Of a stretch of 23,683 bases of DNA, positions 6,683 through 13,681 are shown in pieces. Below the pieces are notes generated by a model. The model saw only the letters and a list, made by a program, of their open reading frames with translations. It ran no database searches and was not told where the DNA came from. Source of the DNA: an uncultured Acetatifactor sp. GTDB taxonomy: Bacteria; Bacillota; Clostridia; Lachnospirales; Lachnospiraceae. Where the stretch lies: NCBI GenBank assembly GCA_910586775.1, contig CAJUJN010000018.1, positions 1 to 23,683 on the forward strand, read 5' to 3'. The translations under genes and the position numbers were made by a program. Each line of letters begins with the position of its first letter. The first letter of the stretch is position 1.

Positions 6683-8238
6683 TCAGAATCCAGATACACC
6701 TTCATCGCCCAGGGCGGTACTCTCACTTCCTCTGCCTTGTCCAGAAATACAAAAGCCGTCCTGTACCCGGGCGGCCTGGCCGGAAAAATACCGTATCCGT
6801 CCGTAAAATACAGCAGCCCGTCCAGTCTTCTGATTTCGCCCGTCTCCAGAAGCCGGTCGGCATACTCGAAAACGGGTGTAAAGTCCGTCCCTCCAAAGCC
6901 TTTCAGCGTCAGACCTGCAATATATACTTCCAGTTCTTCCTGTGAGCCGATTCTGGCATCTTCCTGAATACAGGCATCACATTGCACGATATGTATGTTC
7001 ACCCGGGTTGTAAATGCCTGGGCCTGCCGCAGAATATTGTAAGTCTTTGTCAGAAAACCTTCCACCGCTTCTCCCTGGCAGGAACCGGAAGTGTCGATTG
7101 CAATGAGAAACTCCCGTATCAGATTTTTCTCCTTATATTCCAACGGCTCTATCAGAGGAACCTTTCCGTACAGCTTCATTCCATAAGTATAAAACGCATA
7201 GTCGAATTCATCTTCGTCTATCTGCATCCGTTCTTCCCGGTGGGAGGCGAATTTCATCAGGAACTGCGTGTAATCGTATGTTTCCCTGGTCACTTTCTTC
7301 AGGTTCTGCAACATGCTGCCGGTGATTTCTCCTCTGCCGGAATGCGTATAAGCCTGGGCTTCCACTAACACACGTTCCGCCACATTTTTCCATATCTGCT
7401 GCAGATTTTCTCTTCCAGAATCCTCTGTTTTCATTTTGTCCCTGGATAAATTTTCAACTCTGTTATCTTCCTGTTCTTCTGGCGGCTTTTCCTGTTCACA
7501 GCTTTCCGGAGGCTCTTCTTGTTCATTGCTTTCCAAAGGCTCCTCCTGCCTGTTTTCTTTCCCATCCTCCTCCAGCCGCACACGCTCCTCTGTGAAAATA
7601 TGACCGCAGCCGTGCTGCGTGTGTCGCAGCGACAGTTGACTGTCTGCGCTTTCTCCTGCGCTGCGGCCTGTATACCACAGGGCGTGCTCATCTCTTTTAA
7701 ACAGTCCGCAGAGGCCTTGAAAATCCATTCCGAAAATGGATTCCGCCCTTTCCCGCACAGCCTTTTTGTGTAAATAGGAAAATATTTTCTGCGCGGACAT
7801 GAAACTGATTTCGCCTTTCAGCTTTTGAAGTATTTCACTCCGCTGCATCGCCCCGTCTTCCGAAACAGCCGATTCCTCCATCTCCCCCAGGACACATTCC
7901 ACTGCTATATCCGCCGCCAGATTCCAACAGGCTTCCTCTCCTTTCAAACGGTCCCGGAGGCCCAAAAAAAGATGTTGGTACAGGCAGTGCATGACAGTAT
8001 GGAGATAATCCAGAGTCACCTGCTCCGGTCCCTGCGTATATCGTTTTAAAATATATTTACTATCATAATACAAATGTTCCCCGTCGTTTCCAACAGAGAT
8101 TTCCTCCGTCTCCTCCCATTTCAGCCGGAACAGCGCCTGTTCCAGAAAGCGCTGCCGGAGAAACAACTGATTTCGGCAGGCTTCCAACACCCGCACGGCA
8201 AGGCGGCTTTCTGCCTCTCGTCTATTTGTCCCCTTCAT
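6679..8238 (-). CDS. DUF2201-like protein: degenerate metallopeptidase plus VWA-like domain
   Basis: This 519-aa protein matches the architecture of DUF2201-type proteins: an N-terminal putative metallopeptidase-like part and a C-terminal VWA-like domain. The helix that would carry HExxH reads HTVMH (80-84), so the usual catalytic Glu is Thr; WNLAADIAVE (about 105-114) follows as in the family. Residues about 225-265 are an acidic Glu/Gln/Pro linker with imperfect 10-residue repeats. The VWA-like part carries the MIDAS-type DTSGS (382-386), GGTDF near 450 and FTDG near 478. ATG 8238 is chosen because GGGGAG sits 9 nt upstream; GTG 8247 would touch that site. The gene lies 35 nt after the LRR gene and before the MoxR-like ATPase, the usual partner of such VWA proteins. 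A scaffold or adaptor role is inferred, not shown. Confidence 0.8.
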   Translation of the reverse strand: MKGTNRREAESRLAVRVLEACRNQLFLRQRFLEQALFRLKWEETEEISVGNDGEHLYYDSKYILKRYTQGPEQVTLDYLHTVMHCLYQHLFLGLRDRLKGEEACWNLAADIAVECVLGEMEESAVSEDGAMQRSEILQKLKGEISFMSAQKIFSYLHKKAVRERAESIFGMDFQGLCGLFKRDEHALWYTGRSAGESADSQLSLRHTQHGCGHIFTEERVRLEEDGKENRQEEPLESNEQEEPPESCEQEKPPEEQEDNRVENLSRDKMKTEDSGRENLQQIWKNVAERVLVEAQAYTHSGRGEITGSMLQNLKKVTRETYDYTQFLMKFASHREERMQIDEDEFDYAFYTYGMKLYGKVPLIEPLEYKEKNLIREFLIAIDTSGSCQGEAVEGFLTKTYNILRQAQAFTTRVNIHIVQCDACIQEDARIGSQEELEVYIAGLTLKGFGGTDFTPVFEYADRLLETGEIRRLDGLLYFTDGYGIFPARPPGYRTAFVFLDKAEEVRVPPWAMKVYLDSE

Positions 8239-8273
8239 TCTCTCCACTCCCCAGTCACATCTTTCTGCAGAAA

Positions 8274-10142
8274 CTACAGCGTAAATCTTTTCTTCGTTTT
8301 ACTCCCCTGCATATTCTGATATTTTAAAATATAGGCACTGCAGGCCGTCAGCTGCTTCTGGTTTGTTATTTTCAGCAGCTTCGAAAGCGCTGCGTCGGAC
8401 AGGTATCCCCTCTGCAGGAACGCCAGAAACTCCTTCTCCTGCCTTTCCTCCAACAGATGCATGGCTATCTTCAGCGCCGAGCGTCTCATGTAAGCCGTGT
8501 AAGGAGATTCCTCTTCCGCCCCTGTCCGCAGAATCCCCAACTCTGCAAATTCCATCTTCTCACAGGAGTCCTGAATTGCCTCAAAACAGGCATCATACTC
8601 CGCATAGTCAATCTTATCCCCGTTCCAGGCCATATCCAGATGATATGCGGCATTACGTTTCAAGCTTCCCGGAATCAAAAATATTTCTACCTTGTTTCCT
8701 CTCTTATGGCAGGCGGAGACCGTGCATCTGTTCCACTCCAGATTAGCGCATTTATCCGTTAAATCCGGCAGTACCGCATTCACCGCCGATACAAGCCCCT
8801 TCGCCGTACCGATATACGCCTCCACCGTATGCGCATAAAGCAATGCTCCCTTCCCCAGTCTTTCCAGAGACGCAGGCAGGCTGACTTTCCGCAGCATATC
8901 CGCGGCAAGGGCATATTCTCCCATCTGTCGTAATCCCTCATTCACCTGAATCTCCCGCAATCCGCTGGCATAAAAAGCATAGCTGCCCAGGTACTGCAGC
9001 TTTTGGGGAAGCACCACCTCCTTCAGCGCTCCGCATTCCTCAAACACGCCGCCGTTCTGATACGCGCTGGCGTCCGGCAGTTCCCTGATATTACCGGAGA
9101 AAACCACCCTCTTCAACGCGCTGCACTGGTAAAAAGCCCCCATCCCCACTGTGGCCACACTGTCGGGCATGATAACCTCTTCCAGGCACTTCTGCCCCCG
9201 AAATGCCAGGCGGCCAATCTTCACCACACTGTCAGGAATACGATATATTTTTTCCGTTTTGCCATGGGGATAGAATTCCAGCGTTCTTCTGTCTTTTGAA
9301 AACACAATTCCGCCTGCCGAGCAATACTTTTTATGCCTCTCCGCAATGTGGACTGCCCGAAGCCCGTACCAGCCGCGCAAGGCCCCTATATCACTTTTTA
9401 TTGTCTGAGCGCGTAGCGTCAGCTCTCCGCACTGTCTATACCCCCGTCTGCCACCCAAATCCTTCATATTGCTTCTGGAAGGCATCACCGGCGTGTCCAG
9501 ATGGCCCGGAACCGCTTTCCAGAACGCACTCTCGTGGAGCCTTCTGATACCGTCCGGAACCGTCAGCCGCTCCACAGAACGGTTCAGCCTGAAAAACAGA
9601 TTGCCGACAATGCAGTAATCCCCCTGCCGTTTCATCCATTCCGAGTCCTCAAATGCATCTCTCTCCGCAGAAATATCCGGATTTTCAAACACTATCTCAC
9701 TGCATATGGTACCGGAAAAAGCATTGCGCAATATCTTCCTCACACTTCCGGGAACCACCGCTTTCTCCTGATTTCCCGCGGCAAGGCTGTACAGAAGCTC
9801 CCGCCCGTCTTCCGAAAGCAGCATCTTCCCGTCTGTGGAAAATTTGGAGTGCCCTGCCTCCACCTCCACTTTCTTCAGTCCCGGAAAGATCGCATTGTCA
9901 ATGGATATCTCCGTAAGCGATGCCGGAATAAACAGTTCCTCCACCATGGGAAGAGGCTCCACGCCATGCATGTACCATCTCTTCACAGGATTTCCCTCAC
10001 AGAAATCGGGCAGGCTCAGCCTTGGGCTTGTCACAATCATCTTTTTCAATGTATAATTTGTCCATTGAGAATACCAGCCGCTCTGTTGTTCCAACACAAA
10101 ACGGTTATCCTGAAACTCGTACAGGATTTCTCTGCTTTCCAT
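8274..10142 (-). CDS. LRR_5 (BspA-type) leucine-rich repeat protein without signal peptide
   Basis: This 622-aa protein contains many copies of the BspA-like LRR pattern, for example LEEVIMPDSVATVG, ALKRVVFSGNIRELP and LREIQVNEGLRQMG, spanning about residues 60-470. The last 150 residues are helical and not LRR. There is no signal peptide, anchor or sorting motif, so unlike most LRR_5 surface proteins it should be cytoplasmic. ATG 10142 is well supported by GTAGGAGG about 10 nt upstream and by a perfect promoter at 10221-10249; the 45-codon upstream extension of the ORF runs through that promoter. It is the first gene of the operon with the DUF2201/VWA and MoxR-like genes. The repeats probably bind a protein partner, perhaps a substrate of the ATPase; that is inference. 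Confidence 0.85.
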   Translation of the reverse strand: MESREILYEFQDNRFVLEQQSGWYSQWTNYTLKKMIVTSPRLSLPDFCEGNPVKRWYMHGVEPLPMVEELFIPASLTEISIDNAIFPGLKKVEVEAGHSKFSTDGKMLLSEDGRELLYSLAAGNQEKAVVPGSVRKILRNAFSGTICSEIVFENPDISAERDAFEDSEWMKRQGDYCIVGNLFFRLNRSVERLTVPDGIRRLHESAFWKAVPGHLDTPVMPSRSNMKDLGGRRGYRQCGELTLRAQTIKSDIGALRGWYGLRAVHIAERHKKYCSAGGIVFSKDRRTLEFYPHGKTEKIYRIPDSVVKIGRLAFRGQKCLEEVIMPDSVATVGMGAFYQCSALKRVVFSGNIRELPDASAYQNGGVFEECGALKEVVLPQKLQYLGSYAFYASGLREIQVNEGLRQMGEYALAADMLRKVSLPASLERLGKGALLYAHTVEAYIGTAKGLVSAVNAVLPDLTDKCANLEWNRCTVSACHKRGNKVEIFLIPGSLKRNAAYHLDMAWNGDKIDYAEYDACFEAIQDSCEKMEFAELGILRTGAEEESPYTAYMRRSALKIAMHLLEERQEKEFLAFLQRGYLSDAALSKLLKITNQKQLTACSAYILKYQNMQGSKTKKRFTL

Positions 10143-10220
10143 GTATTCTGTTCCTCCTACAGGGTAATTGCTGCCGATATGACAGCGCACGATATGTCTA
10201 TAGGCGTTTCGTTTGTACGT

Positions 10221-10249
10221 ATTATATGACTGATTCTTTGATCTGTCAA
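10221..10249 (-). promoter_or_regulatory. Consensus sigma-A promoter of the LRR/VWA/AAA operon
   Basis: On the minus strand a perfect TTGACA (10249-10244) is followed by exactly 17 nt and a perfect TATAAT (10226-10221). Transcription would start near 10214, giving a leader of about 70 nt. Such a full match implies strong, probably constitutive, basal expression unless a repressor acts. Confidence 0.9.
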
Positions 10250-10308
10250 GCATAATCCGAAAAATATTATGAACCACGCAGCAGGCAGCAGGGCATTGGA
10301 CCTGTGAA

Positions 10309-10358
10309 AGAATAAAAACTCAGGCCAGGCTGGGATCTTCTGCCCCCACCTGGCCTGA
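10309..10358 (-). terminator. Rho-independent terminator
   Basis: On the minus strand TCAGGCCAGG (10358-10349) and CCTGGCCTGA (10329-10320) form a perfect 10-bp GC-rich stem followed by GTTTTTATTC. It lies just after the stop of the VWA remnant and isolates the LRR operon promoter from upstream transcription. The opposite strand has a weaker ATTTTTG tail. Confidence 0.85.
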
Positions 10359-10374
10359 AACATTTTTGCCTGCG

Positions 10375-10620
10375 TTATCTCACTTTGCACTTATGGCGCT
10401 TTTTGTAATCTTTCTCTATTTCTTCTTTCCAACAGGCAGGTACTGCCTCGGACAGACATGCGTTGGCCCGCACGCTGCTCACAGCCCTGCTCAATACATC
10501 GTAATTCAGCCGGGTTCCCGCGCTGTCACACTCAAAATTCACGGCATGGTCCTCCTGAATCCCAAAGCGCCCGGCTACCTGGATGGCGTCTATATTGGCT
10601 CCAAGGAAAAGAAAACGGAA
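10375..10620 (-). pseudogene. C-terminal remnant of a VWA-domain protein
   Basis: About 80 residues remain. FLFLGANIDAIQVAGRFGI, then GTRLNYDVLSRAVSSVR, then a basic tail to the TAA at 10375 match the C-terminal end of bacterial VWA proteins of the YegL/TerY-like type, in which a F.GAN.DA..TA...GI segment closes the fold. The MIDAS-bearing N-terminal part is missing. Upstream the homology is replaced, around 10620-10640, by the dispersed hairpin repeat at 10671-10783. A proper terminator still follows. This is a different VWA family from the one in the neighbouring operon. No plausible start or Shine-Dalgarno is seen, so I treat it as broken. Confidence 0.7.
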
Positions 10621-10670
10621 AGCTACTATATCCTGAAAAGCCCATGAAGTATCTGCACAAGTTATTCGGA

Positions 10671-10783
10671 AACACTTCCTTAGAAATTGTCGAAAAAACT
10701 GATACAACTTCTTTGGAAAAAAGCCCGAAAATACAAGGAAAACGGCTTTAAACTCGTATCAGTTAATTGCAGACACTTCCTTA
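10671..10783 (-). repeat. Dispersed hairpin repeat, copy A
   Basis: Read on the minus strand the unit begins with TAAGGAAGTGTCT (10783-10771) and ends at a second TAAGGAAGTGTT (10682-10671). Inside, GTATCAGTT (10756-10764 on the plus strand) and AACTGATAC (10697-10705) form a 9-bp stem, with GGCTTT/AAAGCC nested. It aligns with copy B at 12828-12976: both share TAAGGAAGTGTCT near the start, an AC-AGTTTA-AGC segment, TTGTATTT-CGGGCTTTT, and CGACAATT near the end. Copy A lacks about 40 nt that copy B has as an extra hairpin. I do not recognise the family. Confidence 0.7.
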
Positions 10784-10797
10784 CTCTGCCGGAACAT

Positions 10798-10828
10798 CCC
10801 TGCAAAATACAGCAATCGTATTACAGGG
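10798..10828 (-). terminator. Hairpin after the MBL-fold gene
   Basis: CCCTG (10798-10802)/CAGGG (10824-10828) and AATAC (10806-10810)/GTATT (10818-10822) form a two-part stem with a small internal loop, 5 nt beyond the stop codon of the minus-strand lipoprotein gene. No T-run follows, so it is a weak terminator candidate or an mRNA-protecting hairpin. Confidence 0.4.
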
Positions 10829-10833
10829 AGGCA

Positions 10834-12294
10834 TTACGGCTTACATTTCTTACAGGGGTCATATCCCTGATTGATCAGCTCGTCCCTTGTTGCATTAACC
10901 GGAAGCTTGTTCTTATCCTTCATCTGCTTTACACTGGAACAATCCGGATAATGGAATTTTTTTGTATTGGTATTACATATGTAAGAGAATTCCCCCGGCG
11001 CTGAGGTCTCCTCCGGTGCCTCTGTCACTGCAGACGTCATGCCGGATGTCATACCGGCGGATACGCTGCCTGACTCTCCCGATTGCTGTCTCTCTGACTG
11101 CTCTGTTCCGAATGAGCCATCTGCATCTTCCGGCCGCGTTTTCCCGGACTGACCAGGTTCGCTCTCCGGCGGTCTCTCTCCGGATGAGCCTGTCGGCTCT
11201 CCCGCCTGCCAGGTATCGGAAGGACTGCAGTTCCATCGGATTTCGCTGCCGTCGCTGGACAGAACTATGCTTCCCTGCTCATCCGTCCGGAAAACCTGCG
11301 CCCCCATGGCCCGTAAATGATTCATTGTCTCCGCGTGGGGATGCCCGTAAGAATTCCCCTCTCCGCAGCTTATGACGACATATGCAGGCGAGACTGCCTC
11401 CAGCAGCTGTTCGGAAGAAGACGTACGGCTTCCGTGGTGGCCGGCTTTGTAGACATCCGCATCCAACGGGATTCCGCTGTCCACCATTTCCTCCTCTTCT
11501 TCCGCTTCCGCATCGCCCGTAAAAAGGAATCGGTTGTCTCCGTGAACCAGAAGAAGGGCGATGGAATTGTTGTTGCTGTCACTGCTTAATTCAGAAGGTC
11601 CGAGAATTGTAAAAACGGCATCCCCCAGGGAATACTGCTGCCCTACCTCAGGCAGAGTCCGCTGATATCCCCTGTTTTCCATTGTGTCCACCACATCCCG
11701 GTATGTGTTGGTATCCTTTTCCTCATCGGTCATTAGTATGGTTTCACAATCAAATTTATACAGTATTACGTCCATTCCGCCGATGTGATCCTCGTCCGGA
11801 TGGGTGCATACCACGTATTTCAATGTTTCCACATTGCGTTTCTGAAGGTAACTCTGGATTTTGGTGCCCTGGCTATTGTCTCCGGCATCTATCAGCATTG
11901 CCTCTCCGCCACAGAGCAGCAAGGTGCAGTCCCCCTGACCTACATCGATGAAATGGATTTCCAGTTCCTCTGTCACTTCCGGAGTGTCTGTGGATAGCTC
12001 AGCTGGCGGCTGTAAGTCCTGTCCGGTTTCATGGCTTGTGCCTGTGCTTCCCTGGCCGGGCCCTGCTTCATTTTCCGAACCGGCGGCTCCGCTTTCTCCG
12101 CCAGCCTTCTCCCCGTCATTTTCTTCTGCCGCCTGCTGCTCTGCCAATGCCAAATCTGCAGAGGCCTCTTCTCCTGTAACCGCCCCGGAGCCTCTTCCGT
12201 CCTGTATCTTCGTCGGCTCAGGTTTCCCGCACGCCGAGAGGGTCAGCAACAGTCCGGCAAGAACCAGCAGCATGCTGAATTTTCGCTTTTTCAT
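10834..12294 (-). CDS. Secreted ComEC/Rec2-like MBL-fold hydrolase lipoprotein
   Basis: This 486-aa protein has a signal peptide with lipobox LSAC (Cys22), so it is exported and lipid-anchored. A low-complexity Glu/Gly/Ala/Ser linker (25-107) leads to a metallo-beta-lactamase fold of the ComEC/Rec2 C-terminal type: FIDVGQGD (115-122), THPDEDHIGG (164-173, metal ligands His165, Asp167, Asp169 and His170), TGD with Asp261, GHHGSR (285-290) and SYGHPH (315-320). A second Ser/Gly/Glu/Pro linker (about 360-430) joins a C-terminal module with YICNTNTKKFHYPDC and DPCKKCKP, whose Cys and His residues look like a small metal-binding domain seen behind such MBL domains. Free-standing ComEC-like proteins are thought to act on nucleic acids or phosphoesters; the substrate here is unknown. 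AAAGGAG lies 8 nt before the ATG. Monocistronic, with its own promoter. Confidence 0.85.
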   Translation of the reverse strand: MKKRKFSMLLVLAGLLLTLSACGKPEPTKIQDGRGSGAVTGEEASADLALAEQQAAEENDGEKAGGESGAAGSENEAGPGQGSTGTSHETGQDLQPPAELSTDTPEVTEELEIHFIDVGQGDCTLLLCGGEAMLIDAGDNSQGTKIQSYLQKRNVETLKYVVCTHPDEDHIGGMDVILYKFDCETILMTDEEKDTNTYRDVVDTMENRGYQRTLPEVGQQYSLGDAVFTILGPSELSSDSNNNSIALLLVHGDNRFLFTGDAEAEEEEEMVDSGIPLDADVYKAGHHGSRTSSSEQLLEAVSPAYVVISCGEGNSYGHPHAETMNHLRAMGAQVFRTDEQGSIVLSSDGSEIRWNCSPSDTWQAGEPTGSSGERPPESEPGQSGKTRPEDADGSFGTEQSERQQSGESGSVSAGMTSGMTSAVTEAPEETSAPGEFSYICNTNTKKFHYPDCSSVKQMKDKNKLPVNATRDELINQGYDPCKKCKP

Positions 12295-12372
12295 TTCGCA
12301 TTCTCCTTTGTTTCCGCTGTTTACGCTTCTTTTTCATCACATCAGACTTTTTTATTTTACCATAACATAAAT

Positions 12373-12401
12373 ATTATAGCAGAAGAATCGAATTTTGTTA
12401 C
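12373..12401 (-). promoter_or_regulatory. Probable promoter of the MBL-fold lipoprotein gene
   Basis: On the minus strand a perfect TATAAT (12378-12373) lies 17 nt after GTAACA (12401-12396), a 4/6 match to the -35 consensus. Transcription would start near 12366, about 70 nt before the ATG. Confidence 0.5.
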
Positions 12402-12781
12402 CCATAACTTAGTGACTTTTTCCGCTGTTTCCAGTATAAGACATGGCGAACTGCCACATGCCTTTGCTGGACGCAATGCGGACAGCATCCAGAAAAGCAT
12501 TCATAGCCGCTTTCTGTGGCTAAGAAATAAAATAGAAATATATCTGAAAAAAGCTCTTGAATTGTCAGAAAATAACAGCAAATGTCGAACATCAATAAAA
12601 AAGAGAAAAATGCCAACTAATACCTGACACATACAAAGAAAAAATTCCGCTTGCAATATGCGGGCAAATGGTATAGAATAATTAAAGTTATTAAAAAAAG
12701 TTCGCCCCGTGTCACCTCACTCCATTTGCCCAATCTGCGTTTTCTGCTCACCTGCCCCTCAAAAATTTTGGATACACATTG
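12402..12781. other. AT-rich intergenic stretch, no gene seen
   Basis: Between two divergent transcription units I find no ORF with a Shine-Dalgarno or recognisable protein. A possible plus-strand promoter is TTGCAA (12651-12656), 17 nt, TAGAAT (12674-12679). AGCC/GGCT arms near 12511-12523 could form a small hairpin. The last part (from about 12700) has pyrimidine-rich tracts of unknown meaning. Confidence 0.5.
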
Positions 12782-12811
12782 TTTACAATTCCGAGACATT
12801 CGCGTTATACT
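12782..12811 (+). promoter_or_regulatory. Probable promoter of the two-component operon
   Basis: TTTACA (12782-12787) is followed after 18 nt by TATACT (12806-12811), each a 5/6 match. Transcription would start near 12818, giving a leader of about 180 nt made mostly of dispersed repeat copy B. Confidence 0.55.
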
Positions 12812-12827
12812 TACCTTATAGACTAAA

Positions 12828-12976
12828 TAAGGAAGTGTCTACAGATTACAGGAATCGCTTCGCGAACCCTGTAATCCAGGAGAAATACATGCTACAAGTT
12901 TATAGCAGCTTTTATTGTATTTCCGGGCTTTTGCCCGAGAAAATTGCAACAATTATTTTCCGACAATTCCTAAGGG
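12828..12976 (+). repeat. Dispersed hairpin repeat, copy B, in the leader of the regulator operon
   Basis: The element begins TAAGGAAGTGTCT (12828-12840) and ends with CGACAATTCCTAAGG. It can fold into three consecutive hairpins. The first is GATTACAGG (12844-12852)/CCTGTAATC (12868-12876) with TCGC/GCGA nested. The second is GAAATACA (12882-12889)/TGTATTTC (12916-12923) with TGCTA/TAGCA nested. The third is CGGGC (12924-12928)/GCCCG (12933-12937) with a TTTT loop. The part from about 12892 on aligns with copy A at 10671-10783; the first hairpin is extra. It ends about 24 nt before the response regulator ATG, just ahead of its ribosome binding site. Confidence 0.7.
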
Positions 12977-13000
12977 AAACGAAAAAACGAGGAAAAACAA

Positions 13001-13681
13001 ATGGAAGGCAGAAAAATCCTGATTATAGAAGATGAAAAACCCATAGCAGACATCCTGAAATACAGCTTCGAAAAAGAAAGTTTCCAGGTACAGTGCGCTC
13101 ACACAGGCAGCGAAGGTTTCTCCGCCGCCTGCCAGGAGCCGCCCGATCTGATCCTTTTGGACTGGATGCTGCCGGATATCAGCGGTGTGGATGTGTGCCG
13201 GATGCTGACAGAGCGTTACCGTATTCCCATCATCATGCTCACTGCCAGAGGAACCGTGGAGGACAAGCTCTACGGACTGGAATCCGGAGCCGACGATTAT
13301 ATCACCAAGCCTTTTGATCTGCGTGAAGTGGTGGCACGGGTAAAAACTATCCTGCGCCGCTTTGACAAAGCCCAGGGAATAGACACCGGCGACCAGCTGT
13401 CCTGCGGTTCTCTTACCATATCCGAACGTGAGCACTGTGTATACCGTGACGGTATCCTCCTGAGTCTGACTCCCAAGGAGTATGAGCTCCTGATCTGCTT
13501 CCTGAAGCATCCCCGGCAGGTGTTTACCAGGACGGCGCTGTTGGACCAGATATGGGGCTATGATTTTGCCGGAGATACCAGAACCGTGGATATCCATGTC
13601 CAGCGCATCCGGAAAAAGGCCGGGCTGGGGGACGCTCTTGTAACTGTCTTCGGAGTGGGGTACAAATATGTCCCAGGATAA
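13001..13681 (+). CDS. OmpR-family response regulator
   Basis: This 226-aa protein has a CheY-like receiver (about 4-118) with acidic pocket Glu10/Asp11, phosphoacceptor Asp54 in LLDWMLPD, Thr81 and Lys103 in TKPF, all in place. A winged-helix DNA-binding domain (about 128-225) shows LTPKEYELL, the TRTVDIHVQRIRKK recognition region and a GVGYKY end, as in PhoB/OmpR regulators. It should bind DNA when phosphorylated by the kinase encoded next, with which it overlaps by 14 nt. GAGG lies about 8 nt before the ATG. The mRNA leader contains dispersed repeat copy B. Its regulon is unknown; the lipoprotein gene after the kinase is a natural candidate target. Confidence 0.95.
   Translation: MEGRKILIIEDEKPIADILKYSFEKESFQVQCAHTGSEGFSAACQEPPDLILLDWMLPDISGVDVCRMLTERYRIPIIMLTARGTVEDKLYGLESGADDYITKPFDLREVVARVKTILRRFDKAQGIDTGDQLSCGSLTISEREHCVYRDGILLSLTPKEYELLICFLKHPRQVFTRTALLDQIWGYDFAGDTRTVDIHVQRIRKKAGLGDALVTVFGVGYKYVPG

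Noticed and set aside
10143..10277. 45-codon N-terminal extension of the LRR gene
   Set aside because: It runs through the consensus promoter at 10221-10249 and upstream of the predicted transcription start; ATG 10142 has its own AGGAGG.
12031..12627. 198-aa plus-strand ORF over the 5' end of the MBL-fold gene
   Set aside because: Most of it is antisense to the lipoprotein's linker and the tail is AT-rich noise; there is no ribosome binding site.
12617..12799. 60-aa minus-strand ORF in the intergenic region
   Set aside because: It has no Shine-Dalgarno, no recognisable pattern, and overlaps promoter-like DNA of the opposite strand.
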